Shown here in pieces: positions 49,142-59,019 of a DNA stretch of 64,000 bases. Where the stretch lies: assembly GCF_000734965.1 (NCBI RefSeq), contig NZ_JMTB01000059.1, forward strand, positions 124,001-188,000, given 5' to 3'. The translations under genes and the position numbers were made by a program. Origin of the DNA: Trabulsiella guamensis ATCC 49490 (GTDB taxonomy: Bacteria; Pseudomonadota; Gammaproteobacteria; Enterobacterales; Enterobacteriaceae). The notes under the pieces are model-generated. The model was given only the letters and a program-made list of their open reading frames with translations, made no database searches and was not told the origin of the DNA. The first letter of the stretch is position 1; each line of letters opens with the position of its first letter.

Positions 49142-49789
49142 TTAACGCTGCAGCTCATCTAACGCAGGGGCGTCGAGATGCGAGACATCCCCTGCGGTCT
49201 CAACCACCCACCCTGACGCCAGCCACGGGCTCTGCTGATAATCCACGCGGGAAATCGAACAGTTACGTAAACGCAAGCGCCGCTCGGCATAAGCCGGAAG
49301 CCCGAGGATGGTACTGACCAGGCAGCCCAGCGCCATACCGTGACTGACCAGCAACGGACGGCTCCCTTCCGGTAGTTCAAGGCAGGAAAGCAGCGCCGCC
49401 TGCATGCGGTCGCCGAGCTCCTGCATGGATTCACCATCTGGAATGCGGCCATCTGGCGTCCCGTTGACCAACTGACGGCGCCAGCCCTCTTCCTCTTCGG
49501 TCAGCGATTCAATTCTGCGCTTTTCCAGCACACCCATATCCAGCTCACGCAGGCGAGCGTCGAGCGTAACATCACATCCGCAGGCTTCGGCAATGATCTC
49601 AGCCGTGCGGCGCGTACGCCCTAAATCGCTGGAGATGATATGAGTGATGCCTAATGTTCTGGCGCGTTCACCCACCTGCCAGGCCTGTTGCTCACCTTTC
49701 TCGGTCAGCGGACTGTCGGACTGGCCCTGAATGCGTCGCTCGGCGTTCCACTGCGTTTCACCGTGGCGAACAAGGTATACCTGTAACAT
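49142..49789 (-). CDS. gpmB: GpmB, phosphoglycerate-mutase-family phosphatase
   Basis: Histidine phosphatase superfamily protein of 215 residues. The catalytic motif is YLVRHGETQWNAERRIQG, with the second histidine in LLVSHGMALGC. It is named for phosphoglycerate mutase, but related proteins are phosphatases, so the physiological substrate is uncertain. Convergent with rob, divergent from yjjX. Confidence 0.95.
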   Translation of the reverse strand: MLQVYLVRHGETQWNAERRIQGQSDSPLTEKGEQQAWQVGERARTLGITHIISSDLGRTRRTAEIIAEACGCDVTLDARLRELDMGVLEKRRIESLTEEEEGWRRQLVNGTPDGRIPDGESMQELGDRMQAALLSCLELPEGSRPLLVSHGMALGCLVSTILGLPAYAERRLRLRNCSISRVDYQQSPWLASGWVVETAGDVSHLDAPALDELQR

Positions 49790-49842
49790 GCTTTTTATCC
49801 GTTATACTGCGATGACAATTTCTTTGTAATGATATCCTGATT

Positions 49843-50358
49843 ATGCACCATGTTGTCTCAGCAACCACCAATCCTGCCAAAATTCAGGCGATTCTTGCCG
49901 CTTTTTCCGAGATTTTCGGCGAAGGATCCTGCCATATTGAAGCTATCTCCGTCGAGAGTGGCGTACCGGAACAACCGCTTGGAAGTGATGAAACGCGCGC
50001 TGGCGCACGCAATCGTGTCGACAACGCCCGACTTGCGCGCCCGGAAGCTGACTTCTGGGTGGCTATCGAAGCCGGAATTGACGAAGGCAGCACCTTCAGC
50101 TGGGTGGTCATTGAAAACCACGAGCAGCGCGGCGAAGCGCGTTCCGCCACGCTTCCGCTGCCAAAGGTCATTCTGGAGAAAGTGCTCGCCGGTGAAGCGC
50201 TGGGGCCGGTGATGTCACACTACACCGGCATTGATGAAATAGGCCGCAAAGAAGGCGCCATTGGCGTGTTTACCGCTGGCGCCCTGACCCGCAGCAGCGT
50301 TTACCATCAGGCCGTCGTCCTGGCGCTCAGCCCGTTCCACAACGCTGTTTATCGTTGA
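49843..50358 (+). CDS. yjjX: Inosine/xanthosine triphosphatase
   Basis: Removes non-canonical purine nucleotides (ITP, XTP) from the pool. The family start [29 protein letters not shown] and [10 protein letters not shown] are present. 171 residues, one longer than in E. coli. Its end overlaps the end of trpR by 10 bases, tail to tail. Confidence 0.96.
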   Translation: MHHVVSATTNPAKIQAILAAFSEIFGEGSCHIEAISVESGVPEQPLGSDETRAGARNRVDNARLARPEADFWVAIEAGIDEGSTFSWVVIENHEQRGEARSATLPLPKVILEKVLAGEALGPVMSHYTGIDEIGRKEGAIGVFTAGALTRSSVYHQAVVLALSPFHNAVYR

Positions 50359-50678
50359 GTGTGCGGCAGTGTCTGCTCGAGCCACTGGCGCAGCTCGGCA
50401 GGTGCGGATTTCAGGCTGTTCGACCCGCGGGTGATGGTGGCAATACCCGCGCCAAGTTCGCTTTTCAGCTCGCGCTGGCTCATTTCGCCGCGCAACAGTT
50501 CCTCAATGATGCGCACGCGGGTGCCCAGCGCTTCGCGTTCATCAGGCGTCATCATCAGACTGAGCAACGGAAGGTGCAGATCGGCGCTGTACGCCTGGCG
50601 CAGCAGTTCCACAAAACGAAGCCATTCCTGATTACGCTGTTCGGTCACCGCCGCTGAATAAGGGGATTGCTGATTCAT
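50349..50678 (-). CDS. trpR: Trp repressor
   Basis: Tryptophan-binding repressor of trp, aroH, aroL, mtr and its own gene. The helix-turn-helix is in [22 protein letters not shown]. 109 residues, one longer than E. coli. The upstream region contains a near-perfect Trp operator, a strong hairpin and a three-codon open frame. Confidence 0.98.
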   Translation of the reverse strand: MNQQSPYSAAVTEQRNQEWLRFVELLRQAYSADLHLPLLSLMMTPDEREALGTRVRIIEELLRGEMSQRELKSELGAGIATITRGSNSLKSAPAELRQWLEQTLPHTQR

Positions 50679-50697
50679 GTCAGGCCACCATGTCAGG

Positions 50698-50721
50698 GTG
50701 GGCAGCGAGAGTGCTGCCCAC
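50698..50721 (-). repeat. Hairpin in the trpR leader
   Basis: GTGGGCAGC and GCTGCCCAC pair perfectly around six bases, between the operator and the start codon. E. coli trpR has a hairpin at the same place, as I recall. It may set mRNA stability or translation rate. Confidence 0.7.
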
Positions 50722-50723
50722 TA

Positions 50724-50747
50724 TTTGTACTCTTCAACGAGTACAAA
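50724..50747 (-). promoter_or_regulatory. TrpR operator
   Basis: TTTGTACTC and GAGTACAAA form a perfect inverted repeat across TTCAAC, matching the GTACT...AGTAC core of Trp operators. It lies 46-69 bases before the trpR start and indicates autorepression. Confidence 0.88.
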
Positions 50748-50768
50748 GCATAACATACTCCCTTCGAA

Positions 50769-52706
50769 TCAGTAACGCTGGCGCCATTCTGAATCACTCA
50801 AAATCACCGGTTTGTCACCCATGAAATAGCGATAATAGGCGTCATAAGCCAGCACATTCTTGACGTAGCTGCGGGTTTCCGAGAACGGAATACTCTCGAC
50901 AAAGGCCACTGCATCAAGGCGCCCGGCGCTGTTGCTGCGCCACGTCCGCACGCGACCAGGACCTGCGTTATAGGCCGCAGACGCATAGATGCGATTATTC
51001 CCAAACTGTTGATAGACATATTGCAGATAGCTGGTACCGATTTTGATGTTAGTTTCCGGATCAAGCAACTGGCTCTGGCTGCTGTAGCCAGGGATGTTGA
51101 ACATTTTCACCGTATGGGTTGCTGTCGCAGGCATCAGTTGCATCAGGCCCGTCGCGCCGACCGGCGAGCGCACTTTCGGGTTCCAGGCGCTCTCCTGACG
51201 CGAAATGGCCATCGCGTAGCTTTGCGAAATGTCCTTATCGCTGGTGTAGCGAACATACAAGTCTCTGTATGCCAGCGGGAAGCGCTCCTGCAGGTTATCC
51301 CACAGCTTACCGGCGATGGTCGCCTGAACGCTGAGATCCCACCAGTCCCGGTCGAAGGCATAACGTGCCAGTTGCGCCTGCTCGTTCCTGGTCCTGCTAC
51401 TGACCAGGTTAGCCCATTCGCTGCGGGCAGTATTATCCAGCCCCCAGTACATCAGTTCACGCACGCGCGCCATTTCCTGGCCGTTGACCAGCAACGGCGC
51501 GATGGTGCCCTCCGCCTTTTCCACGCGAAGCGGATAATCTTCACCGAGGCGCTGTGCGGCGACCATCGGGTAGAAACCGCGCTGCTGCATGAGCGAGCGC
51601 AAAATCTCTTTGGCTTCCGCGTCGCGTCCGCGCTCCATTAGCAGATCCGCCTGCCAGTAGCGCCATTCGTCTTTTTCTTTCGCGTCCATCGGCAGCCGTG
51701 ACAGCCAGGTGTTGAGACCACGGCGATCACCCGTGCCGATCGCCATGCGCACGCGGCGCTCCAGCAGCGATGTGGACTGCGTACGCATGATGGCGTCATC
51801 ACGCCAGCGCGCCTGCTCACTGGTGACATCATTGCCCATCAGACGCCACGCCACAATGTCGCGCAGTTCCTGCGTCTGCTCTTCATTGAGCTGTTGCGCT
51901 TGCACCAGTGACGGGATCATCAGGCGCGCGTTTTCCGCATCCTGCCGCGCGACGCTGGCAAAGGCGACTGCCGCCATCTGGCGGGTGAAATCCGTTGCAC
52001 CGGTCGTGCGGGCGAAAGTCAGTACGTTCTGTGGATTGTTCGCCAGATCAGTCACCGCCGCCGCGATCGTGAGATAGTCACCCGGCATCTGCGCCGCCAG
52101 CGCTTTCACCAGCCCGGTGTTGCCCGCTTTCATCGCCAGGCGAATACGCTCCAGATACGCGAGTGGATCCTGGGTTCCTGACGCGCGCCAGGCGCTGAAC
52201 AGCTTGTCACAGGCGTTCGGCTGGCTCTTGCCGGTCAGCCATAGATCTTTCGCTCCGTCCCAGGCCTCTTGCGTCTGCCCGGTACTGTATTTGGCATAGT
52301 AGTAATTACATTGCGCTTCCGTGGTTCCCGGTTTTTCCGGGCTGAAAGCCAGCAGTCCACGCCAGTCTTCCCGGCGGGCGAGTTCGTTCACAAAGCGGTT
52401 TTGCAACGTACGCGCCGGGGGTAACGTCGGGTTGGCACGCACAAAATTGGTCACGGTAATCGCGGGTTCATTCATCAGATCATCCGTGAGCTGACGGTAT
52501 TCGAGATAGGGATACAGCGGATAGTCTTTCAGCGTGGGCATCAATTGGGCGACCACATCCATTTGCCGGTTATCCCATGCCTGTTTGACCTGGAGATAGC
52601 GGCCACGCTGTTCATCCAGTGAATCGGCATGCGCCAGGCTGTCTACTGTCAGCAGGCAGACGCTGGCAACCAGTAAACGGCAGGCCAGGGTTTTCGCTTT
52701 TTCCAC
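50769..52706 (-). CDS. slt: Soluble lytic murein transglycosylase (Slt70)
   Basis: Periplasmic exo-muramidase that cuts the glycan strand with formation of 1,6-anhydro-muramic acid. Signal peptide (about residues 1-27, ending AHA), then a long helical U/L domain, then the lysozyme-like C-terminal domain with ISRQESAWNPKVRSPVGATGLMQLMPATA, where Glu of RQES is catalytic. The start is GTG at 52704-52706 after GAGGAAG: it gives 645 residues, the E. coli length, and makes the signal peptide N-terminal. Confidence 0.96.
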   Translation of the reverse strand: MEKAKTLACRLLVASVCLLTVDSLAHADSLDEQRGRYLQVKQAWDNRQMDVVAQLMPTLKDYPLYPYLEYRQLTDDLMNEPAITVTNFVRANPTLPPARTLQNRFVNELARREDWRGLLAFSPEKPGTTEAQCNYYYAKYSTGQTQEAWDGAKDLWLTGKSQPNACDKLFSAWRASGTQDPLAYLERIRLAMKAGNTGLVKALAAQMPGDYLTIAAAVTDLANNPQNVLTFARTTGATDFTRQMAAVAFASVARQDAENARLMIPSLVQAQQLNEEQTQELRDIVAWRLMGNDVTSEQARWRDDAIMRTQSTSLLERRVRMAIGTGDRRGLNTWLSRLPMDAKEKDEWRYWQADLLMERGRDAEAKEILRSLMQQRGFYPMVAAQRLGEDYPLRVEKAEGTIAPLLVNGQEMARVRELMYWGLDNTARSEWANLVSSRTRNEQAQLARYAFDRDWWDLSVQATIAGKLWDNLQERFPLAYRDLYVRYTSDKDISQSYAMAISRQESAWNPKVRSPVGATGLMQLMPATATHTVKMFNIPGYSSQSQLLDPETNIKIGTSYLQYVYQQFGNNRIYASAAYNAGPGRVRTWRSNSAGRLDAVAFVESIPFSETRSYVKNVLAYDAYYRYFMGDKPVILSDSEWRQRY

Positions 52707-52887
52707 AAGCTCTTCCTCAATATAAAAATGCAGCATCGTGCCGCTCAGGGCTTCTTTTATGCTAATAAGACATTACCGAATCCGCCATGTTCCGGACACT
52801 TTTTTACCTTGCTGGGCTTAGCCAACGAAAAAGGCTACACTTCGCCTTTGAAAACTTCCGATCAAAATAAAAGAGGCGAAGTCCAAC

Positions 52888-54555
52888 GTGGCTCAATTCG
52901 TTTATACCATGCATCGTGTCGGCAAAGTGGTTCCGCCGAAACGTCATATTTTGAAAAATATCTCGCTGAGCTTCTTCCCTGGCGCAAAAATCGGTGTCCT
53001 TGGCCTGAACGGCGCCGGTAAGTCTACCCTGCTGCGCATCATGGCGGGCATCGATACCGATATCGAAGGCGAAGCTCGTCCGCAGCCCGGCATTAAAATC
53101 GGCTACCTGCCGCAGGAGCCTCAGCTGAACCCCGAGCATACCGTGCGTGAATCCGTTGAAGAAGCGGTTTCCGAAGTGGTGAATGCCCTGAAAGGGCTGG
53201 ACGAGGTGTATGCGAAATACGCTGAACCCGACGCCGATTTCGATAAGCTCGCCGCACAACAAGGCAAGTTCGAAGAAATTATCCAGGCGCATGACGGCCA
53301 TAATCTGAATGTGCAACTGGAGCGCGCTGCCGATGCGCTGCGTCTGCCGGAGTGGGATGCGAAAATCGCTAACCTGTCCGGGGGTGAGCGCCGCCGTGTG
53401 GCACTGTGCCGTCTGCTGCTGGAAAAACCAGACATGCTGCTGCTCGACGAACCGACCAACCACCTGGACGCCGAGTCCGTGGCCTGGCTGGAACGCTTCC
53501 TGCACGATTTCGAAGGCACCGTGGTGGCGATCACCCACGACCGTTACTTCCTGGATAACGTTGCCGGTTGGATCCTCGAACTCGACCGTGGCGAAGGCAT
53601 TCCGTGGGAAGGCAACTACTCGTCCTGGCTGGAGCAGAAAGACCAGCGTCTGGCGCAGGAAGCGTCTGCGGAAGCCGCTCGCCGTAAATCCATTGAGAAA
53701 GAGCTGGAATGGGTACGTCAGGGTGCGAAAGGCCGTCAGTCGAAAGGCAAGGCGCGTCTGGCTCGCTTTGAAGAACTCAACAACACCGAATACCAGAAAC
53801 GCAACGAAACCAACGAACTGTTTATTCCACCGGGAACCCGTCTGGGCGATAAAGTCGTTGAAGTCAGCCATCTGCGTAAATCTTACGGCGATCGCGTACT
53901 GATTGACGATCTGAGCTTCTCGGTACCGAAGGGCGCGATTGTCGGCATCATCGGTCCAAACGGTGCGGGTAAATCGACCCTGTTCCGCATGATGTCAGGT
54001 CAGGAACAGCCGGATAGCGGTACCATTGCCCTCGGCGAAACCGTGAAGCTGGCCTCGGTTGATCAGTTCCGTGACAGCATGGATAACAGCAAAACCGTGT
54101 GGGAAGAGGTCTCCGGCGGTCTGGACATCATGAAGATCGGCAACACTGAAATGCCGAGCCGCGCGTACGTCGGTCGCTTTAACTTCAAAGGCACAGACCA
54201 GGGCAAACGCGTGGGCGAGCTGTCCGGTGGTGAACGTGGTCGTCTGCACCTGGCAAAACTGCTGCAGGTGGGCGGTAACGTACTGCTGCTCGATGAACCG
54301 ACCAACGACCTGGATATCGAAACCCTGCGCGCGCTGGAAAACGCCCTGCTGGAGTTCCCGGGCTGCGCGATGGTGATTTCGCACGACCGTTGGTTCCTCG
54401 ACCGTATCGCGACCCACATTCTGGATTACCAGGACGAGGGTAAGGTCGAATTCTTTGAAGGTAACTTTACCGAATACGAAGAGTACAAGAAACGCACCCT
54501 CGGCGCCGATGCGCTGGAGCCGAAGCGTATCAAATACAAACGTATTGCGAAGTAA
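52888..54555 (+). CDS. ettA: EttA, energy-dependent translational throttle
   Basis: ABC-F protein that binds the ribosomal E site and gates entry of the 70S initiation complex into elongation according to ADP/ATP ratio. Two ATPase domains: Walker A GLNGAGKS and GPNGAGKS, signatures LSGGERRR and LSGGERGR, with the P-site tRNA interaction linker between. 555 residues as in E. coli. The start codon is GTG, preceded by GAGGCGAAG. Confidence 0.98.
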   Translation: MAQFVYTMHRVGKVVPPKRHILKNISLSFFPGAKIGVLGLNGAGKSTLLRIMAGIDTDIEGEARPQPGIKIGYLPQEPQLNPEHTVRESVEEAVSEVVNALKGLDEVYAKYAEPDADFDKLAAQQGKFEEIIQAHDGHNLNVQLERAADALRLPEWDAKIANLSGGERRRVALCRLLLEKPDMLLLDEPTNHLDAESVAWLERFLHDFEGTVVAITHDRYFLDNVAGWILELDRGEGIPWEGNYSSWLEQKDQRLAQEASAEAARRKSIEKELEWVRQGAKGRQSKGKARLARFEELNNTEYQKRNETNELFIPPGTRLGDKVVEVSHLRKSYGDRVLIDDLSFSVPKGAIVGIIGPNGAGKSTLFRMMSGQEQPDSGTIALGETVKLASVDQFRDSMDNSKTVWEEVSGGLDIMKIGNTEMPSRAYVGRFNFKGTDQGKRVGELSGGERGRLHLAKLLQVGGNVLLLDEPTNDLDIETLRALENALLEFPGCAMVISHDRWFLDRIATHILDYQDEGKVEFFEGNFTEYEEYKKRTLGADALEPKRIKYKRIAK

Positions 54556-54562
54556 TTAACGC

Positions 54563-54598
54563 GAAATGCCGGATGGCGCTACGCTTATCCGGCATTTC
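54563..54598. repeat. REP palindrome between ettA and nadR
   Basis: GAAATGCCGGAT and ATCCGGCATTTC frame GGCGCTACGCTT, a typical REP unit in a convergent gap. It may end transcription on both strands or stabilise 3' ends. Confidence 0.85.
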
Positions 54599-54602
54599 TG
54601 TC

Positions 54603-55835
54603 TCAGCTCTGCTCGCCCATCATCTCTTTCACCAGCTCCACGCAGCGCAGGAATCGTCCGTCGTAATCCGGCTCTTTCACATGCACAAACTCAATGTTGT
54701 TGGCCCTGAGCATCTCTACCAGTAGCGTCTGAAACTCTTTGCGATCAACCGAGCTACCAAGACTGCGCAGGCCGTCCGCTATCCATGGCGTGTTGTTTTC
54801 CAACAGGATCACCAGGTGGAAACGGTATTCATCAATCAACGCCTGCACAAAGGGGTGTTCGCGCCCTTCGTATTTTTTACAGAACGCCTGCGTGGTGACA
54901 AAATCGGTATCGACAAACGCGACTTTATTCGCATATTTAACGGCGAAATCAATGTATTGCGCGTGTCCGAGTGCAATCTTGTCGTAATCAGAATACTGCA
55001 ACGCCATCTCATCGCCACCGAGGTGTGAAAAGACATAGTCGCGACCGTATTCCCAGGCGCTGGTGGTATTGAAAATATTGGCAAGTTTGTTCACCAGCGT
55101 CGATTTACCACTCGATTCGCCCCCCAGTACCGCTACCGTGCGCACGAAGAACGGTTTCACTTCCGTCGGGATGTATTCCCAGTAGCGGAACGGGTTCTCA
55201 CGGATCTGCGCGCCACTGATGTTCATAAACGTGCGCTTCGGATCAATAAGTACGGTCTCCACGCCAAGATGCTTCAGGTACTGCGGCGCGTCAGACTCTT
55301 CGGAAGTGTAGATCCAGTTCGGCGTAATCCCTTTCTCTTCCATGAAAGCGTGAATGCCCCGACTCCAGACATCCCACCCATGCGGATAAGGCTCCATCCC
55401 TTCTTCATTGAAGGCATGAATACGGATGTTCTTTTGATACTTAAAGGTTTGCAGGAGCCAGCGCAGGCGGTCCGGCACCGTCGGCTGCTGCGACATCGCG
55501 CTGTCCTCGAACAGCTCGCGATCACGCGTGTCGTCATAACCCATGATGATGTGCAACTCATCGACCTGACTACAGGCGCGCTGGATCAGGTAGATATGAC
55601 CAGTATGCAGCGGGTAAAACTTACCAAACACCACGCCGATGTTTTTCTCACGACGTGGAAACTCAAGCTCCAGGAAACGGTGCAGCGCTTCCAGCTTTTG
55701 CGCGCTGGGGCTTTTGATTTTGGCATTCAGCAGCTGGCTTAAATAGCCTTTGGTCATGCCGCTGGCATCCGCCACCTGCTGCAGGGTGCAGCCTTTCTGA
55801 CGGATGGCGGTTTTCAGATAGTCAAATGACGACAT
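54603..55835 (-). CDS. nadR: NadR, NAD repressor / NMN adenylyltransferase / ribosylnicotinamide kinase
   Basis: Three-part protein. An N-terminal helix-turn-helix (LQQVADASGMTKGYLSQLLN) represses NAD genes; a nucleotidyltransferase domain (GVVFGKFYPLHTGHIYLI) adenylates NMN; a C-terminal kinase domain with Walker A GGESSGKSTLVNKL phosphorylates nicotinamide riboside. 410 residues as in E. coli. Third in serB-radA-nadR. Confidence 0.97.
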   Translation of the reverse strand: MSSFDYLKTAIRQKGCTLQQVADASGMTKGYLSQLLNAKIKSPSAQKLEALHRFLELEFPRREKNIGVVFGKFYPLHTGHIYLIQRACSQVDELHIIMGYDDTRDRELFEDSAMSQQPTVPDRLRWLLQTFKYQKNIRIHAFNEEGMEPYPHGWDVWSRGIHAFMEEKGITPNWIYTSEESDAPQYLKHLGVETVLIDPKRTFMNISGAQIRENPFRYWEYIPTEVKPFFVRTVAVLGGESSGKSTLVNKLANIFNTTSAWEYGRDYVFSHLGGDEMALQYSDYDKIALGHAQYIDFAVKYANKVAFVDTDFVTTQAFCKKYEGREHPFVQALIDEYRFHLVILLENNTPWIADGLRSLGSSVDRKEFQTLLVEMLRANNIEFVHVKEPDYDGRFLRCVELVKEMMGEQS

Positions 55836-55868
55836 GAATGCCCCTCTGAATTGAAGTTATGCTTTGTA

Positions 55869-57251
55869 TTATAAGTCGTCAAAGACACTTAACGCATCAG
55901 AGAGTTTTTTCACACCAAAGACTTGCATCCCTTCCGGGACTTTTTTCGGCACGTTGGCTGCAGGTACGATCGCCCGTCGGAAACCGTGTTTTGCCGCTTC
56001 GGAAATACGCTCCTGGCCACTCGGCACCGGACGAATTTCGCCCGCCAGGCCGACCTCGCCAAAAACGACTAAATCCTGCGGCAGCGGTCTGTCACGCAGG
56101 CTGGAAACCATTGCCAGCAATAATGCCAGGTCGGCGCTGGTTTCGGTGACCTTCACGCCACCAACCACGTTGACGAAGACGTCCTGATCAGCCATTTGCA
56201 GGCCGCCATGCCGGTGCAGCACCGCCAGCAGAATTGCCAGTCGGTTCTGTTCCAGCCCCACTGCTACGCGGCGCGGATTGGCCATCATGGAATGATCCAC
56301 CAGCGCCTGGATTTCAACCAGCAGCGGTCGCGTTCCTTCCCATACCACCATCACCGAACTGCCGGAGGTAATCTCATCGCCCCGGCTTAAGAAAATCGCC
56401 GACGGGTTACTGACTTCCCGCAACCCTTGCTCGGTCATGGCGAAGACACCCAGCTCGTTCACCGCACCGAAGCGGTTTTTATGGCTGCGCAGCGTACGGA
56501 AGCGGGAATCGGCGTCGCCATCGAGCAATACAGAGCAGTCGATGCAGTGCTCAAGCACTTTCGGCCCGGCCAGCGAACCGTCTTTCGTCACATGCCCGAC
56601 CATCACGATCGCCACGCCGCGCGTTTTGGCAAATCGCGTCAGATAAGCCGCGGTTTCACGTACCTGCGCCACGCTGCCAGGTGATGACTGGATATCGGCC
56701 ATGTGCATGACCTGGATCGAGTCGATGACCATCAGGCGTGGCTGTTCTTCATCAGCAATCAAACAGATTTGTTCAATGCTGGTTTCGGACAGCATATTCA
56801 GGTTGGTCGTTGGCAGACCGAGACGATGCGCGCGCATCGCCACCTGTTGCAGCGACTCTTCGCCGGTGACATACAGGGTTTTCATCTGCTCCGCGAGACG
56901 ACACAGCGTCTGCAGCAACAGCGTGGATTTCCCCGCGCCGGGGTTACCGCCAATCAGGATCGCACTGCCCGGCACGACGCCGCCGCCAAGCACGCGGTCA
57001 AACTCTTTAAATCCGGTGGAGAAACGCGGCAGCGCTTCAAGACTGATATCTGACAGTTTCTGCACTTTCGACGGGCCAGCGCTGCCCGCATAGCCGCTCA
57101 GACGCTCATTGCGCGCCACCGTGGGCGAAGCGGCAATACGCACTTCGGTGATCGTGTTCCAGGCATGGCAGGCGCTACACTGCCCCTGCCAGCGCGGATA
57201 ATCCGCACCACACTCGTTACAGACAAATGCGCGTTTCGGTGCTTTCGCCAC
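55869..57251 (-). CDS. radA: DNA repair protein RadA (Sms)
   Basis: RecA-like branch-migration factor in recombination repair. N-terminal zinc finger (CNECGADYPRWQGQCSACHAW), RecA core with Walker A GGNPGAGKSTLLLQ, the RadA signature KNRFG, and a Lon-like C-terminal domain. 460 residues. It starts nine bases after the serB stop codon. Confidence 0.97.
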   Translation of the reverse strand: MAKAPKRAFVCNECGADYPRWQGQCSACHAWNTITEVRIAASPTVARNERLSGYAGSAGPSKVQKLSDISLEALPRFSTGFKEFDRVLGGGVVPGSAILIGGNPGAGKSTLLLQTLCRLAEQMKTLYVTGEESLQQVAMRAHRLGLPTTNLNMLSETSIEQICLIADEEQPRLMVIDSIQVMHMADIQSSPGSVAQVRETAAYLTRFAKTRGVAIVMVGHVTKDGSLAGPKVLEHCIDCSVLLDGDADSRFRTLRSHKNRFGAVNELGVFAMTEQGLREVSNPSAIFLSRGDEITSGSSVMVVWEGTRPLLVEIQALVDHSMMANPRRVAVGLEQNRLAILLAVLHRHGGLQMADQDVFVNVVGGVKVTETSADLALLLAMVSSLRDRPLPQDLVVFGEVGLAGEIRPVPSGQERISEAAKHGFRRAIVPAANVPKKVPEGMQVFGVKKLSDALSVFDDL

Positions 57252-57260
57252 AGAGACCTC

Positions 57261-58232
57261 TTACTTATGCTTCAGGCTGCCTGAGAGAATGCAGAAGATC
57301 CCCATCAGGTCAGCGTGACGGATAGACACTTCCGTCTGTTCATTGACTTTTGGTTTGGCGTGATAAGCGATACCAAGACCGGCGGCTTTGATCATCGGCA
57401 GATCGTTGGCGCCATCGCCCACAGCGACCGTTTGCCCTTCCGGAATTTCAAATTTTGCCGCCAGACGCTTCAGGGTATTGGCTTTATATTTCGCATCAAC
57501 GATATCACCAATCACGTGGCCGGTGAGCTTACCGTCTATAATTTCCAGTTCGTTAGCGACCACGCTGCTGAGATGCAGTTTATCGCGTAGATATTCCGCG
57601 AAAAAGGTGAAACCGCCGGAGGCGATTGCCACATGCCAGCCCAGTGCATGCAACTTAAACACCAGTTGCGTCAGCCCCGGCATCAACGGCAAATCGTCAC
57701 GAACCTGGCGCAGAATAGCAGCGTCGGCGCCTTTCAGCGTTGCCACACGGTTACGCAGGCTGGCGGTAAAATCCAGCTCGCCACGCATGGCGCGCTCAGT
57801 CACTTCCGCGACCATGTCGCCCGTACCGGCCAGTTTGGCGATTTCGTCGATGCATTCGATCTGAATGGCCGTCGAATCCATGTCCATTACCAGCAGCCCC
57901 GGACTTTTAAGGTGCGGAATTTTACCCAGCGGTGCGACGTCCAGCCCGGCATCATGCGCCAGACGCGTGGCACGCGGCGTCAGCGAACCGGCCAGACGAA
58001 TAACCTGATAATCTTCCACGCACCAGGCGGAGACGATAACCATCGCTGCCCCCAGCTTGCGCTGATAGGTCGTCAGACGTTCTTTATTCAGGCCGCGGCC
58101 ATACAACAGCCAGCCGCTACGGCCAGCATGATAATCAAGCGGCATGACTTCATCGCCGCTTAACGAAAGCGGCAATCCGGGCCACAGAGAGACGTCTTCA
58201 GAGAGATCGCACCAGGTCAGACTGTTCGGCAT
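57261..58232 (-). CDS. serB: Phosphoserine phosphatase
   Basis: Last step of serine synthesis. The HAD nucleophile motif is LLVMDMDSTAIQIECIDEIA; GDGANDLPMIKAAG is motif IV. The start is the ATG of MPNSLTW, giving 323 residues (E. coli 322); a longer frame begins 39 codons earlier but would overlap the smp promoter region. First of serB-radA-nadR, divergent from smp. Confidence 0.97.
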   Translation of the reverse strand: MPNSLTWCDLSEDVSLWPGLPLSLSGDEVMPLDYHAGRSGWLLYGRGLNKERLTTYQRKLGAAMVIVSAWCVEDYQVIRLAGSLTPRATRLAHDAGLDVAPLGKIPHLKSPGLLVMDMDSTAIQIECIDEIAKLAGTGDMVAEVTERAMRGELDFTASLRNRVATLKGADAAILRQVRDDLPLMPGLTQLVFKLHALGWHVAIASGGFTFFAEYLRDKLHLSSVVANELEIIDGKLTGHVIGDIVDAKYKANTLKRLAAKFEIPEGQTVAVGDGANDLPMIKAAGLGIAYHAKPKVNEQTEVSIRHADLMGIFCILSGSLKHK

Positions 58233-58336
58233 TACAGCTCCACGCATCAACAAACAGGTAAGGAAAATAACGCATGAGGCTACCTTGTAACTAGCGCTTC
58301 TGGCAACATTAAGCTGCAAATTTTCAAAGGTGGAAT

Positions 58337-58984
58337 ATGGTTCGCGCAAAACTGAAATTCCGGCTGCATCGCGCCGTGATCGTTCTGATATGTCTCGCCC
58401 TGCTGGTTGCCCTGATGCAGGGGGCCTCCTGGTTCAGTCAGAACCACCAGCGCCAGCGCAATCCGCAGCTGGAAGAGCTGGCGCGGACGCTCGCGCGTCA
58501 GGTGACGCAAAATCTGGCACCGCTGATGCGTACGGATAATCCCGATGAAAAACAGATCACCCATTTACTGACGCAGTTGACCACAGAAAGCCGCATTCTT
58601 GATGCCGGTGTCTATGACGGACAGGGCGATCTCGTTGCCCGCGCCGGGGAAGGCGTCAACGTGCGCGACCGGCTGGCGCTGGACGGTAAAAAAGCGGGGG
58701 GCTATTTTAACCAACAAATTGTCGAGCCGGTACAGGGTAAAAACGGCCCGCTCGGCTATCTGCGCCTGACGCTGGATACCCACACGCTGCCGACGGAAGC
58801 CCGCCAGGTGGATAACACCACCAATATTCTGCGTCTGATGTTGCTGTTGTCGCTGGCGATTGGCGTGGTGCTGGCGCGTACCCTGCTACGCGGCAAACGC
58901 ACCCGCTGGCAACAGTCCCCTTTCCTGCTCACCGCGAATAAGTCGGTGCCGGAAGAGGATGAGAGCGAGAAGAAAGAAGGATGA
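58337..58984 (+). CDS. ytjB: Smp (YtjB) membrane protein
   Basis: A 215-residue inner-membrane protein of the Smp/YtjB family. One helix near the N-terminus ([19 protein letters not shown]), a periplasmic domain, a second helix ([19 protein letters not shown]), then a charged cytoplasmic tail. Function unknown; it is found beside serB in enterobacteria. Followed by lplA within 35 bases. Confidence 0.92.
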   Translation: MVRAKLKFRLHRAVIVLICLALLVALMQGASWFSQNHQRQRNPQLEELARTLARQVTQNLAPLMRTDNPDEKQITHLLTQLTTESRILDAGVYDGQGDLVARAGEGVNVRDRLALDGKKAGGYFNQQIVEPVQGKNGPLGYLRLTLDTHTLPTEARQVDNTTNILRLMLLLSLAIGVVLARTLLRGKRTRWQQSPFLLTANKSVPEEDESEKKEG

Positions 58985-59019
58985 TAGAATCAGGGCTCGT
59001 TTCAGAAAGGAAATCTGCC

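Noticed and set aside
52804-53871. 355-codon minus-strand frame opposite ettA
   Set aside because: A mirror of the highly biased codon usage of ettA; no domain or start signal.
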